Shown here in pieces: positions 18,116-26,823 of a stretch of 64,000 nt of DNA. Positions within the stretch are counted from its first letter, which is position 1; every line of letters begins with the position of its first letter. Source of the stretch: Bacillota bacterium (GTDB lineage: Bacteria > Bacillota > Clostridia > Acetivibrionales > DSM-1351); assembly GCA_023400235.1 (NCBI GenBank), contig JAEXFI010000045.1, forward strand, positions 62,001 to 126,000, written 5' to 3'. The notes beneath the pieces were generated by a model, which worked only from the letters and a program-made list of their open reading frames with translations, was not told where the DNA came from and searched no databases. The translations under genes were made by a program, and so were the position numbers.

Positions 18116-19903
18116 ATGAAGAATACTATGAAACTTATTAAGCTCTTTGGATTAGTTGTATTATTAGTATGTGTTTTCGCAGCTGCTGATTTTCAGGTTA
18201 CTGCAGTTTCACAGCCAAAACAGATGAATTGGGAGAGAAATATTGAGTTTTCCAATGACAATCTAAGAGGGATAACATCTGGGAACGGTATTTATGTGGC
18301 AGTCGGGGAAACGGGAGCTGTGATGGTTTCAGTGGATAAGACCAATTGGAAGCCTGTTGCTTCAAACATCACAAATATACTGACGGATGTTATCTGGAAT
18401 GGCAGGGAATTTATAGCAGTGGGCAAAGAAGGTACTATTATTACCTCCAAGGACGGTGTTCACTGGACCAGACAAAAGTCAAACTCAACAGGTGCACTAC
18501 GAAGTATAGCATATTCAGGAAGTTTATATATTATTGTCGGTGATGCGGGTGAGTGTCTGATTTCAAAAGATGCGGTGCAGTGGGAAAAGAAAAAGCCTTT
18601 CAAGGACTCCTTTCTAAGACAGGTTATATGGACGGGAGATAAATTTGCAGTTGTTTGTGCAACAGGCGGCTTATTTTACACCTCGCCGGATGGGCTTAAC
18701 TGGAGTTCTTCCATATTAAATCGCCCTTTCTACTCGGTTTGCTGGAATGGAGAAAGGTTTGTAGCTGTTGGAAACCAGGCTCAGATCAGGACTTCAAAGG
18801 ATGGCATTACCTGGAATATATCTACCTTGGCCTGGGATGACAGCAAGGACTTGGGATTGAATAATATAAGCTTCAATAAAGTCGTATGGGGAAATGGACA
18901 TTTTATCGCAGTTGGAAGCGCCGGAACTATTATAGCTTCAAAAGACGGTATCAGATGGGCAAAGGTAGATTCTAAATCAAATAATCAGCTATGGGCTGCT
19001 TATTTTGACGGAAAGGATTTTATTTCAGTAGGAAATTACAAGCAAATCGTAAGGTCAAGTGATGCATACGAGTGGGTAAAAGTTACCCAGGGTCTGCAGA
19101 CAGACTTTAATGATATATGTTATATGGGCGGCAGATATGTGGTTGTAGGGAGTAACGGAACTATACTCAGTTCAAAGGATGCAGTAAAATGGGTAAGATG
19201 CGGGTTTGATACTGAGAAAATATTTAATGCAGTTGCCTATGGAAATGGAATGTTTGTTACTGTGGGCTATAAGGGAGAAATGTCCTATTCAAAGGACGGG
19301 ACAAAGTGGATACCCCTATCTCCCGTACAAAAAAATGATTTATTTGACATTGCCACAAACGGAAAAGTGTTTGCGGTTATTGGAAAAAATGTATTGCTGA
19401 CATCACCAGACGGTATCAAATGGACGGAAAATCACCCCCCCTTTGATACTGATGTTCTGGACAGTATAATATGGGATGGGAATAAATTTGTAGTTGCAGT
19501 CCAAGGAACTGTTTATACCTCCAGAGATGCTGTAAAATGGTCGGAGTTACCCAAAAATAACAAGGGATATTTGTTTATAAAAGCTATAAAGGGCAAGGGA
19601 AAGTACTTAGCCTTTAACAGCGGCAGTTATTATATTTCAGCGGATCTGAAAAAATGGGAAGAAAAGTACCTGGCTGCTGAGCCCTATAATATTTCATCAA
19701 TGATATGGGACGGAAAGCTTTTTAAAGGTATTTTATGCAGCGGTTGGTCAGGAATGCAAAATAAGTATGTAGAATCCTCCGATGGCATAAATTGGACTAC
19801 ATATACTTTTGACTCCAGCGAATTAGTGCATAGCTTCATCTGGGACGGGAAAAACTTGATTGCAGTTGGGGGTTATGGCTTTATTATTAAGCTGGGAAAA
19901 TAG
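18116..19903 (+). CDS. Secreted beta-propeller-like repeat protein
   Basis: A 595-aa protein with a signal peptide (about residues 1-30, LFGLVVLLVCVFAAADF). The rest is made of about 14 copies of a roughly 40-residue unit of the form W-x-G-x-x-F-x-A-V-G-x-x-G-x-I-x-x-S-K-D-G-x-x-W. This resembles the repeats of YCF48/HCF136-type and sialidase-like propellers; fourteen units would fit two seven-bladed propellers. No catalytic residues, anchor or dockerin can be seen. It lies 12 bases after the GreA-family gene. Function unknown. Confidence 0.75.
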   Translation: MKNTMKLIKLFGLVVLLVCVFAAADFQVTAVSQPKQMNWERNIEFSNDNLRGITSGNGIYVAVGETGAVMVSVDKTNWKPVASNITNILTDVIWNGREFIAVGKEGTIITSKDGVHWTRQKSNSTGALRSIAYSGSLYIIVGDAGECLISKDAVQWEKKKPFKDSFLRQVIWTGDKFAVVCATGGLFYTSPDGLNWSSSILNRPFYSVCWNGERFVAVGNQAQIRTSKDGITWNISTLAWDDSKDLGLNNISFNKVVWGNGHFIAVGSAGTIIASKDGIRWAKVDSKSNNQLWAAYFDGKDFISVGNYKQIVRSSDAYEWVKVTQGLQTDFNDICYMGGRYVVVGSNGTILSSKDAVKWVRCGFDTEKIFNAVAYGNGMFVTVGYKGEMSYSKDGTKWIPLSPVQKNDLFDIATNGKVFAVIGKNVLLTSPDGIKWTENHPPFDTDVLDSIIWDGNKFVVAVQGTVYTSRDAVKWSELPKNNKGYLFIKAIKGKGKYLAFNSGSYYISADLKKWEEKYLAAEPYNISSMIWDGKLFKGILCSGWSGMQNKYVESSDGINWTTYTFDSSELVHSFIWDGKNLIAVGGYGFIIKLGK

Positions 19904-20230
19904 AACAAATTTAATTTGGCAACTAATCTCATAAATATACTTAGAGCCTATTTTATACCTTATTAATGATGGAGTAAATTTCATATGGATTCAGATTGAT
20001 ATTTATCAGTCGCTGTGGAAAATAGGGTAATATTATGTTCCGCAGCGGCTTTTAATATTGTAATAACAACTATAGCTTTTAACTTTGGAAATATTATTAT
20101 AATTAAAATAATATTATAGTAAAGGCGCATAATCAAAAAGTTACTATTGTCAGCCAGTAAGCACATACGGATGTTATGATGTAATACAATATGTGTTTGC
20201 TGGACGGACTATTGGAAAGTAGTTGAAAGC
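19904..20230. other. Intergenic region with terminator
   Basis: 327 bases, very AT-rich, holding a terminator hairpin at 20009-20049. No other gene or recognised element. Confidence 0.55.
20009..20056 (+). terminator. Terminator downstream of the propeller protein
   Basis: GTCGCTGTGGAA (20009-20020) pairs, with wobble pairs, with TTCCGCAGCGGC (20038-20049), followed by TTTTAATATT. Confidence 0.7.
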
Positions 20231-21628
20231 ATGAAAATACATAATGAAAATAAAATTATAGCGAAAGCCGGGTTTTGGATTAGTATCATATTAATGGCTA
20301 TAATGGTTTCAGGACTTATATATTATTTAGCCGTGAGCAGAAAGCTATCCTATGAATATTTTTACCAGGGTGTATATATCGATGGTGTGAATGTTGCAGG
20401 CTTAACAAAAGCAAGGGCGTTTGAAAAGCTTGAGACAGAATTAAACAAAAATTACAGGCAAGCTTCCGTAGAGCTTATTTTTGAAAACAGCAGTTGGACC
20501 TTGTCCCTGGACAGTATAGGTTTCAGCTTTGATTTGAAAAGCTCCATTAATAATGCATACAGCTTAGGGCGCACAGGTAACTGGTTCCATCGTATAGCTA
20601 CAATCGGAGGTCTGAAAAAAAAACCTGTGAATTTAGTAGTGGCAGCTCAGTATGACAAGTCCAGGCTTTTTAATATTTTGTCAAAGCTTAAAAAGCAGAT
20701 TGATTTTTCGGGTTCCAACTCCACATATGCATATAATTATGGTAAAATAGTATATACAAAAGATATAAATGGCAGGAAAATGGACGTTGAAACAAATATA
20801 AAGCTAATAGAAGCAAGGCTGTTAAACAGGGATTTCAGTGATATATGCCTGGAGGTAGAGGTAATTAAGCCAATGATAACGGTTGGAGATGTAAAGGAGC
20901 TGAAAGATCTGCTGGGCGTTTTTACCACCAGATTCAACTCCAATAATTACAGCCGAGCCCATAACATTGAGTTGGCAGGCAAAAAGATAAACAATTATCT
21001 GCTGCTTCCCGGGGAAGAGTTTTCCATGGATAGTGCTCTTGGGCCCAGAACATCGTCCAACGGCTATATGCAGGCTCCCATTATTATGAGAAGCCAGTTT
21101 GTAGCAGGAACGGGAGGAGGGGTATGCCAGGTAGCCACAACCTTGTACAACTCAGTTTTGTTGTCATGCTTGGAGGTTACCAAAAGGGTACATCATTCAA
21201 TTCCACTGGGGTATGTTCCCCCCGGACAGGATGCTACGATTTCAGAAGGGTATATAGACTTGAAATTCAAGAACAATAGGGATTATACTATTTGTATTGT
21301 ATCAGAAGTCAAAGATGGTGCCGTTACAGTCAGGATAATCGGCAGAAAAAATGCGGGTGAAACTGCAAATACCGTATTAAGGCCTGTGGTTTTGGAGGAA
21401 TATGCCCCTCCGGAACCGGAGTATGTTGTTGACGGCAGCCTGGCTGACCAGCAGGTGCAAATGCGGGTTAAAGAGAGAACGGGTCTGAAGGTTGTGTTGT
21501 ACAGAGACCGTTACAACGGACAGGGTGTCCTGACCGACAGTGAAGTAATAAGTGAGGATATATATAAGCCGGTACGGGGACAGTTTGCTGTCAATAGAAA
21601 AACATTTGATTCCCTTAGAAATAACTAA
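20231..21628 (+). CDS. VanW family cell-wall protein
   Basis: A 465-aa protein with one N-terminal membrane segment (residues about 15-38). A putative peptidoglycan-binding region follows (about 45-220, the PG_binding_4 type) and then a VanW domain with RAHNIELAGKKINNYLLLPG and GGGVCQVATTLYNSVLLS. The C-terminal 65 residues resemble a G5-like module. Such proteins are common at the clostridial cell surface; their biochemical role is not established. The start at ATG 20231 has only a weak ribosome-binding site. Confidence 0.82.
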   Translation: MKIHNENKIIAKAGFWISIILMAIMVSGLIYYLAVSRKLSYEYFYQGVYIDGVNVAGLTKARAFEKLETELNKNYRQASVELIFENSSWTLSLDSIGFSFDLKSSINNAYSLGRTGNWFHRIATIGGLKKKPVNLVVAAQYDKSRLFNILSKLKKQIDFSGSNSTYAYNYGKIVYTKDINGRKMDVETNIKLIEARLLNRDFSDICLEVEVIKPMITVGDVKELKDLLGVFTTRFNSNNYSRAHNIELAGKKINNYLLLPGEEFSMDSALGPRTSSNGYMQAPIIMRSQFVAGTGGGVCQVATTLYNSVLLSCLEVTKRVHHSIPLGYVPPGQDATISEGYIDLKFKNNRDYTICIVSEVKDGAVTVRIIGRKNAGETANTVLRPVVLEEYAPPEPEYVVDGSLADQQVQMRVKERTGLKVVLYRDRYNGQGVLTDSEVISEDIYKPVRGQFAVNRKTFDSLRNN

Positions 21629-21691
21629 TGCTAATGCTAATGTTAAAGTGTTAAGGATAGATAAATATACTAAATATCAGGGGTATAGGTC

Positions 21692-22375
21692 ATGAATAAT
21701 TTGCTTTATAACAAAAAAGTGATGTGTCCTGTTTGCAACAGAGAGATAGAAGTAACCAAGGTTAAGACAAAAGGCTGCAAGGTAAGATTCAGGGATACGG
21801 ATATGTGTGTGCATTACGAGGATTTGAACGTACTTTTTTATGATGTCTGGGTATGTGAACATTGCGGGTATGCGGCACTTCAAGACAAGTTTGAGGGACT
21901 TTTCACGAGAGATATTGCAGCAATAAAGAGCAATATTTCACAAAATTGGGTAGTGAGGAGCTTTAAAGGTGAAAGGGACGCAGATAAGGCTATTGAGGCC
22001 TTTAAGCTGGCGCTGCTGACTCTTAAGGTGAGAAATGCCAAGGCCAGCGAGGTTGCCAAGGTTTGCCTCAGAATAGCCTGGCTTTACAGAGATAAGAATG
22101 ATATAAAAAGGGAGACGGAGTTTTTAAACTTTGCTCTGAATTCGTATAATGAAGCGTACCTGAAGGAGAGATTTCCTTTGGACAAGCTGGACGAATATAC
22201 CTGTATGTACATAATAGCTGAATTGTTCAGAAGAGTTGGGAAGCTGGAGGACGCAATTCAGTGGTTCAGCAGGATTGTTTCATCTGCTGAGGCAAGACGA
22301 AATCCAAAATTAATAGACATGGCGCGTGATCAGTACCAGTTGGCCAAAGACCAGCTTGCTGAGGTAAATGCCTAA
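21692..22375 (+). CDS. DUF2225 family protein
   Basis: A 227-aa protein. The N-terminal 70 residues hold two Cys pairs (CPVCNREI and CEHCGYAA), likely a zinc ribbon, as in the DUF2225 family. The rest is helical and TPR-like (FKLALLTLKVRNAKASEVAKVCLRIAWLY). Function unknown. The next gene starts 18 bases downstream, so the two may be co-translated. Confidence 0.8.
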   Translation: MNNLLYNKKVMCPVCNREIEVTKVKTKGCKVRFRDTDMCVHYEDLNVLFYDVWVCEHCGYAALQDKFEGLFTRDIAAIKSNISQNWVVRSFKGERDADKAIEAFKLALLTLKVRNAKASEVAKVCLRIAWLYRDKNDIKRETEFLNFALNSYNEAYLKERFPLDKLDEYTCMYIIAELFRRVGKLEDAIQWFSRIVSSAEARRNPKLIDMARDQYQLAKDQLAEVNA

Positions 22376-22393
22376 AGGAGATATGTTTCAATA

Positions 22394-23383
22394 ATGGAGG
22401 CTGGTAAAGTACCTAATGATATTTTAGATAAAATTGTTCTTAGTAAAATAAATAAATTCAGAAAAGATATAATACTCAGGCCAGGGATAGGTGAAGATTG
22501 TGCAGCAATTGACTTCGGGGAATACGCCTGTGTACTGTCTACAGATCCCATAACAGGAGCTGCAAAGGATGTGGGTCAACTGGCTGTCCATATATCCTGC
22601 AATGACATTGCCTCCTGTGGCGTGGAGCCCTTAGGCCTTATGGTTACAGTTTTATGCCCTGTGGGTACCACAGAAGCGGAGCTGGGCAGGGTAATGGAGC
22701 AGATGTCAGTGACAGCGGAGGAGTTAAATGTTGAAATTATTGGAGGACATACGGAGGTAACCGCTGCCGTAAACAGAATAGTCATTTCCACAACCTGCAT
22801 AGGAAAGGCCCCCAGGAAAAAGGTTATTTCCACCAGTGGAGCCAGACCGGGAGACTGTGTAATAATGACCAAATGCGCAGGGCTTGAAGGAACGGCCATT
22901 ATTGCAAATGATTTTAAGCATAAGCTGACAGGCAAAGTGACTGAGGAACAACTGGAAAAAGCCCGAGGCCTTATGAGCTCTATCAGTGTAGTCCGTGAAG
23001 GCGTGGTAGCAGGAGAGTTCGGTGCTTCTGCCATGCATGACATAACTGAGGGCGGTGTTTTGGGAGCAGCCTGGGAGATGGCTGAAGCCTCGGAAACGGG
23101 CATAATAATCAATAAGGACAGGATTCCTGTCGAGGCTGTCACTACAGACATCTGTGAGGCTCTGGGACTGGATGTGCTCAGACTGATATCCTCAGGGTGT
23201 ATGCTGATAGCCTGTGAAAAGGGGGAAGAGCTGTGCAGCCTGCTGGAAAAGAATAATATCAAGGCGACTATCATAGGCCTGATAACAGCAGACAAGAATG
23301 AAAGAATACTGGTAAGTAAAACCGGAGGCACGGCCGAGGAAATACAGCCGCCTGGTGCGGACGAGCTATACAGGGTGATTTAA
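22394..23383 (+). CDS. AIR synthase-related (PurM/HypE-like) ATPase
   Basis: A 329-aa protein of the PurM fold: an N-terminal domain with RPGIGEDCAAIDFG and LSTDPITGAAKD (ATP-binding dimer interface), and a C-terminal domain with HDITEGGVLGAAWEMAEAS and AGLEGTAIIAND. It resembles HypE and ThiL but lacks the C-terminal Cys of HypE, so it is not a NiFe maturation protein. The AIR synthase-related group contains several uncharacterised phosphotransferases. ATG 22394 follows AAAGGAG at a long spacing. Confidence 0.78.
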   Translation: MEAGKVPNDILDKIVLSKINKFRKDIILRPGIGEDCAAIDFGEYACVLSTDPITGAAKDVGQLAVHISCNDIASCGVEPLGLMVTVLCPVGTTEAELGRVMEQMSVTAEELNVEIIGGHTEVTAAVNRIVISTTCIGKAPRKKVISTSGARPGDCVIMTKCAGLEGTAIIANDFKHKLTGKVTEEQLEKARGLMSSISVVREGVVAGEFGASAMHDITEGGVLGAAWEMAEASETGIIINKDRIPVEAVTTDICEALGLDVLRLISSGCMLIACEKGEELCSLLEKNNIKATIIGLITADKNERILVSKTGGTAEEIQPPGADELYRVI

Positions 23384-23390
23384 GTCTGAC

Positions 23391-23425
23391 AGAATACTCA
23401 GATAGCGTGAGTATTCTGTTTGTAT
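23391..23425 (+). terminator. Terminator after the AIR synthase-like gene
   Basis: A perfect 10-bp stem AGAATACTCA/TGAGTATTCT around a 7-base loop, followed by a T-rich stretch. Confidence 0.8.
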
Positions 23426-23472
23426 ATTTATGTAGTTTTTTTAAAACTTTTGCATATTTCATGTATATTCAA

Positions 23473-23502
23473 TTGACATACCTCAGTGAATTTTATTATA
23501 AT
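23473..23502 (+). promoter_or_regulatory. glyA promoter
   Basis: TTGACA (23473-23478), 18-base spacer, TATAAT (23497-23502), giving a leader of about 100 bases. No glycine riboswitch was recognised in it. Confidence 0.75.
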
Positions 23503-23608
23503 TTTATTAGGGAGTCTCCCCAGGAAAAACAAATATGTTTACCTGAAAGACTTTATGGAATAAATAACTAATTTGTCAATATAGATTTGACAGGAGCGGA
23601 GGAAGACT

Positions 23609-24850
23609 TTGTACAATATTGATACAGTAAAAAAGATTGATCCTCAGGTGGCTGAGGCCATAGAACTGGAAGTGGGCAGGCAGAGAAACAAAATTGAGCT
23701 TATAGCCTCTGAAAACTTTGTAAGTGATGCTGTTATGGAAGCACTTGGAACACCCTTGACAAACAAATATGCTGAAGGCTACCCCGGTAAAAGATATTAC
23801 GGAGGCTGCGAGCATGTTGACATAATTGAACAACTGGCCATAGACAGAGCCAAGGAGATTTTTGGCGCTGAACATGCAAATGTACAGCCGCATTCGGGGG
23901 CTCAGGCCAACTCAGCGGTATATTTTGCTTTCCTGAATCCGGGAGATACCATATTGGGAATGAACCTGGCTCATGGAGGACATTTAAGTCATGGCAGTCC
24001 TGTCAATATTTCCGGAAAGTATTACAAGGTAGTACCTTACGGAGTTCGAGAAGACAACTGCTATATTGATTACGAAGAACTGAGAAGTATTGCAAAAGCC
24101 AATACACCAAAGATTATTGTTGCAGGTGCAAGTGCATACCCAAGAACTTTGGATTTTAAAGCCTTCAGGGAGATAGCTGATGAAGTTGGAGCCTTGCTGA
24201 TGGTGGACATGGCCCATATTGCGGGGCTTGTTGCCGCAGGTGTTCATCCCAGCCCTGTTCCGTATGCTGATATAGTTACAACTACCACACACAAAACACT
24301 AAGAGGGCCAAGAGGCGGTATGATTCTATGCAGGCAGGAATATGCCAAGAAGATTGACAGCGCCGTATTCCCCGGCAACCAGGGCGGTCCGCTGATGCAT
24401 GTAATAGCAGCAAAGGCTGTAAGCTTCAAAGAGGTTCTTTCAGAGGATTTCAAGGTATATCAGAAAAATATAGTCAAGAATGCCAAGGCCTTAGCAGAAG
24501 CACTGATGGGTAAGGGCTTCAAGCTTGTTTCAGACGGTACCGACAATCACCTCATGCTTGTTAACCTCACAAACATGAATATAACCGGAAAAGAAGCTCA
24601 GCATAAGCTGGATGAGGTCTGCATCACCTGCAACAAAAACGGAATTCCTTTTGACACACAGAGTCCGTTCATTACAAGCGGTATCAGACTTGGTACTCCG
24701 GCTGTTACAGCCAGAGGCATGAAGGAGGAGGATATGAAGGAGATTGCAGACCTTATACATCTGACAATTACTGATTACGACAACTCTCAAAACAGCATTC
24801 GTTCAAGAGTTCAGACACTATGTGACAAGTATCCCCTATATGCAAGGTAA
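23609..24850 (+). CDS. glyA: Serine hydroxymethyltransferase GlyA
   Basis: A PLP enzyme that converts serine and tetrahydrofolate to glycine and methylene-tetrahydrofolate. Landmarks are ELIASENFVSDAV, EGYPGKRYYGGCEHVD, DMAHIAGLVAAG and the PLP-lysine motif VTTTTHKTLRGPRGG. Full length (413 aa). The start is TTG 23609 (MYNIDTVKKID) with GGAGG about 6 bases upstream. Single-gene unit with its own promoter and a terminator at 24880. Confidence 0.97.
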   Translation: MYNIDTVKKIDPQVAEAIELEVGRQRNKIELIASENFVSDAVMEALGTPLTNKYAEGYPGKRYYGGCEHVDIIEQLAIDRAKEIFGAEHANVQPHSGAQANSAVYFAFLNPGDTILGMNLAHGGHLSHGSPVNISGKYYKVVPYGVREDNCYIDYEELRSIAKANTPKIIVAGASAYPRTLDFKAFREIADEVGALLMVDMAHIAGLVAAGVHPSPVPYADIVTTTTHKTLRGPRGGMILCRQEYAKKIDSAVFPGNQGGPLMHVIAAKAVSFKEVLSEDFKVYQKNIVKNAKALAEALMGKGFKLVSDGTDNHLMLVNLTNMNITGKEAQHKLDEVCITCNKNGIPFDTQSPFITSGIRLGTPAVTARGMKEEDMKEIADLIHLTITDYDNSQNSIRSRVQTLCDKYPLYAR

Positions 24851-24879
24851 TTTTGAAGTTTAAATAAATTCAATCCCGG

Positions 24880-24925
24880 ATAACTTAAGGATATAGCAAT
24901 ATGTTCTTAAGTTATTTCTTTAATT
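24880..24925 (+). terminator. glyA terminator
   Basis: ATAACTTAAG (24880-24889) and CTTAAGTTAT (24906-24915) form a perfect 10-bp stem, followed by TTCTTTAATTTT. Confidence 0.75.
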
Positions 24926-24990
24926 TTGGAACTGATTTCTTGCCAGCATGGATGTAAACGGCATAATATTATTTTGAAAAGGAGACAGAT

Positions 24991-25815
24991 ATGGATATAA
25001 AACTAGGTTTTGTGGGAACTGGCAACATGGGTTCGGCCCTTATTAAAAGTCTGGTTAAGGCTGACTTTTTGCCGACGGACAAAATTTTAATGTTTGATGT
25101 GGATCAAAAAAAACTTGAGCAGCTGAGCGGTGAAACAGGTGTGGTACCTGTGGCTTCTGCGGAAGAACTGGTCTCTGCGGCAGATATTATCGTGCTTGCA
25201 GTCAAGCCGAACATACTCAGAAGTGTACTGGAGGGACTAAAGCCGGCAATCGATAACCAGAAGGTCATAGTCTCATTTGCCGTAGGTATCCCTGTAAGCT
25301 TCTATGAGGATATTCTGGGAACGGACAAAAAAATAGTGCGTTCCATGCCAAATACTCCTGCCATGGTGGGGGAAGGAATGACTCTCATATGTCAGAACAG
25401 TAATGTGACCGAGCTGGAATTTGCCATAGTAAAGAAAATGTTTGACTGTGCTGGCAAATGTGAATTTCTGCCTGAAAAGCTTATGAGTGAGGTCACAGCA
25501 CTTACCGGAAGCAGTCCTGCTTATGTTTATATGTTTATTGAGGCTATGGCTGATGCTGCCGTATTATCCGGCATACCAAGGGACATGTCCTACAGGCTGG
25601 CAGCACAGTCAGTACTGGGTTCTGCAAAGATGGTGCTGGAAACAGGACTCCACCCCGGGGTTTTGAAGGATCAGGTTTGCTCTCCCGGAGGAACAACTAT
25701 AGAAGCCGTGAGCACACTTGAGAAAAATGCCTTCAGATATGCGGTAATGGAGGCCATGGATCAATGCACCAAAAAGGCCAGGCAGATTGGGGAAACTTTT
25801 AGATTAAAAAAGTAA
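24991..25815 (+). CDS. proC: Pyrroline-5-carboxylate reductase ProC
   Basis: Last step of proline synthesis. It starts with the NAD(P)-binding GFVGTGNMGSAL and continues with LAVKPN, RSMPNTPAMVGEGMT and the C-terminal signature TALTGSSPAYVYMFIEAM followed by CSPGGTTIEAV. 274 aa is typical. AAGGAG precedes ATG 24991. Ends in a long hairpin. Confidence 0.96.
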   Translation: MDIKLGFVGTGNMGSALIKSLVKADFLPTDKILMFDVDQKKLEQLSGETGVVPVASAEELVSAADIIVLAVKPNILRSVLEGLKPAIDNQKVIVSFAVGIPVSFYEDILGTDKKIVRSMPNTPAMVGEGMTLICQNSNVTELEFAIVKKMFDCAGKCEFLPEKLMSEVTALTGSSPAYVYMFIEAMADAAVLSGIPRDMSYRLAAQSVLGSAKMVLETGLHPGVLKDQVCSPGGTTIEAVSTLEKNAFRYAVMEAMDQCTKKARQIGETFRLKK

Positions 25816-25870
25816 ACAAATAGGAAATAAGTCATTTGTTGTAAAATTAAATATATAATGTTAAAATATG

Positions 25871-25915
25871 GTCATAGTAAGTAAATTACAATTTACTTGC
25901 TATGACTATATTTAA
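25871..25915 (+). terminator. proC terminator
   Basis: 16-base arms GTCATAGTAAGTAAAT (25871-25886) and ATTTACTTGCTATGAC (25891-25906) with one T-G wobble and a 4-base loop, followed by TATATTTAATT. Confidence 0.8.
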
Positions 25916-26036
25916 TTATAAAAATTTATAGGGTGTTAAATATGCAAATGAGAATTGAGGATAAAAGATAATAAAGAGGAGCTTGTACCTATTCACCTAT
26001 TCAAGCGCACATTAAAAAAGTCGTTGTCATTTTAAC

Positions 26037-26279
26037 ATGTATGCTTTTGTCAGCCTGAATAAGCATGATACTTCCCAGGATGAGCCCAGCTTATGGATAA
26101 GGGACTATTGGCACGTAATTAAAAGCTGCCACAAGCCCCATATTCTTTATAAGGTGATTATACTTGAAGACGGCAGGATTGTTGATGTGGGAAGGCACGG
26201 GGAACTTTTTGAAAGAAGCAGTGTATACAAGCATAGGATGGAACCCCATGACACTTTTAGGGGTAATCAGGCTATTTAA
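26037..26279 (+). pseudogene. Relic of an ABC transporter ATPase (C-terminal end)
   Basis: The 80-residue frame ends with KVIILEDGRIVDVGRHGEL followed by FERSSVYKHRM. This matches the region after the H-loop in exporter-type ABC ATPases (usually IIVLEDGRIVEVGTHEEL ... GLY). The Walker A, signature and Walker B parts are absent and the H-loop is degraded to HVIKSCHKP. It therefore looks like the decayed tail of a larger transporter gene. Peptide maturation clusters often include such an exporter, so it may be what is left of the transporter for the adjacent Clo7bot-type peptide; this is inference. Confidence 0.6.
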
Positions 26280-26398
26280 TCAGGTATTGATTCCCTGTAT
26301 TAAAACCTCGAGGAAATAAAAGGGATTCGGTATAGAGCGAATACCAGAGTAGTCGCGAACTTTGGCATTCCAAGGTCAAAATATAAGGAGGTGAATAG

Positions 26399-26611
26399 AT
26401 GAGAAAATTGGGGAAAAAAACTCATGAGATGCTGGAGACTGTTGAAGCGTATTATGTCTGCAGTGGCTGCTATCAGATATGCAGTTGCAGTAGCAGTAAT
26501 TGTAATTGCGGAGTTGCTCATTTTGGTACAGTATCATTTAATGTCAATGTAAGCAACAATGAATATACAAAAAATGGAGCAAGCTATAATATAGGTAATG
26601 GTACGCCTTAA
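26399..26611 (+). CDS. Clo7bot-type Cys-rich peptide precursor
   Basis: A 70-aa peptide with a strong AAGGAGGTG ribosome-binding site 5 bases before ATG 26399. Residues 1-20 form a charged leader (MRKLGKKTHEMLETVEAYY). They are followed by six cysteines at 21, 24, 28, 30, 35 and 37 (pattern C-x2-C-x3-C-x-C-x4-C-x-C) and then a Asn/Ser/Gly-rich tail ending NIGNGTP. From memory this matches the clostridial Cys-rich precursor family TIGR04065 (CLI_3235/Clo7bot), which is always accompanied by a radical SAM maturase, as here. The mature product and its activity are unknown. Confidence 0.85.
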   Translation: MRKLGKKTHEMLETVEAYYVCSGCYQICSCSSSNCNCGVAHFGTVSFNVNVSNNEYTKNGASYNIGNGTP

Positions 26612-26653
26612 ATACCAGATAATCCTTTTGAAATTTTTTGTAATTAACTCAAA

Positions 26654-26690
26654 CCCAGCAAGGGATTATCCTTTGCTGGGGTAACTTTAA
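26654..26690 (+). terminator. Hairpin between precursor and maturase (attenuator)
   Basis: 12-base arms CCCAGCAAGGGA (26654-26665) and TCCTTTGCTGGG (26669-26680), one G-T wobble, 3-base loop. The downstream T content is modest (GTAACTTTAAAAT), so read-through is likely; this would give more precursor than enzyme. Confidence 0.6.
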
Positions 26691-26748
26691 AATATGAGGC
26701 TATAAGGCTGAAAGAAATCACTAATACATTAAAGGAGGTGCCGGGTCC

Positions 26749-26796
26749 ATGTCATTTCTGTCAGGGAAATTCATATTTCCTTGTGGGCTTGTGTAG
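26749..26796 (+). other. 15-codon leader frame before the maturase
   Basis: MSFLSGKFIFPCGLV, then TAG, with AAAGGAGGTG 8 bases before its ATG. It is in the same phase as the maturase gene, whose start is 25 bases after the TAG. It may couple or limit maturase translation, or may be a remnant of a longer N-terminus. No homology recognised. Confidence 0.35.
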
Positions 26797-26823
26797 AATG
26801 CGGGACTTGGACATATTTTATTT

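Noticed and set aside
22576..23331. A 251-codon antisense frame across the AIR synthase-like gene
   Set aside because: The sense strand encodes a clear PurM-fold protein. The antisense product is Ser/Pro-rich without motifs and lacks a convincing start.
22394..23383. HypE NiFe-hydrogenase maturation protein serving the complex at 7-15 kb
   Set aside because: The C-terminal cysteine needed by HypE is absent, no other hyp genes are nearby, and that complex has no NiFe ligands.
23503..23608. Glycine riboswitch before glyA
   Set aside because: The leader is only about 100 bases and the conserved glycine-aptamer segments could not be found.
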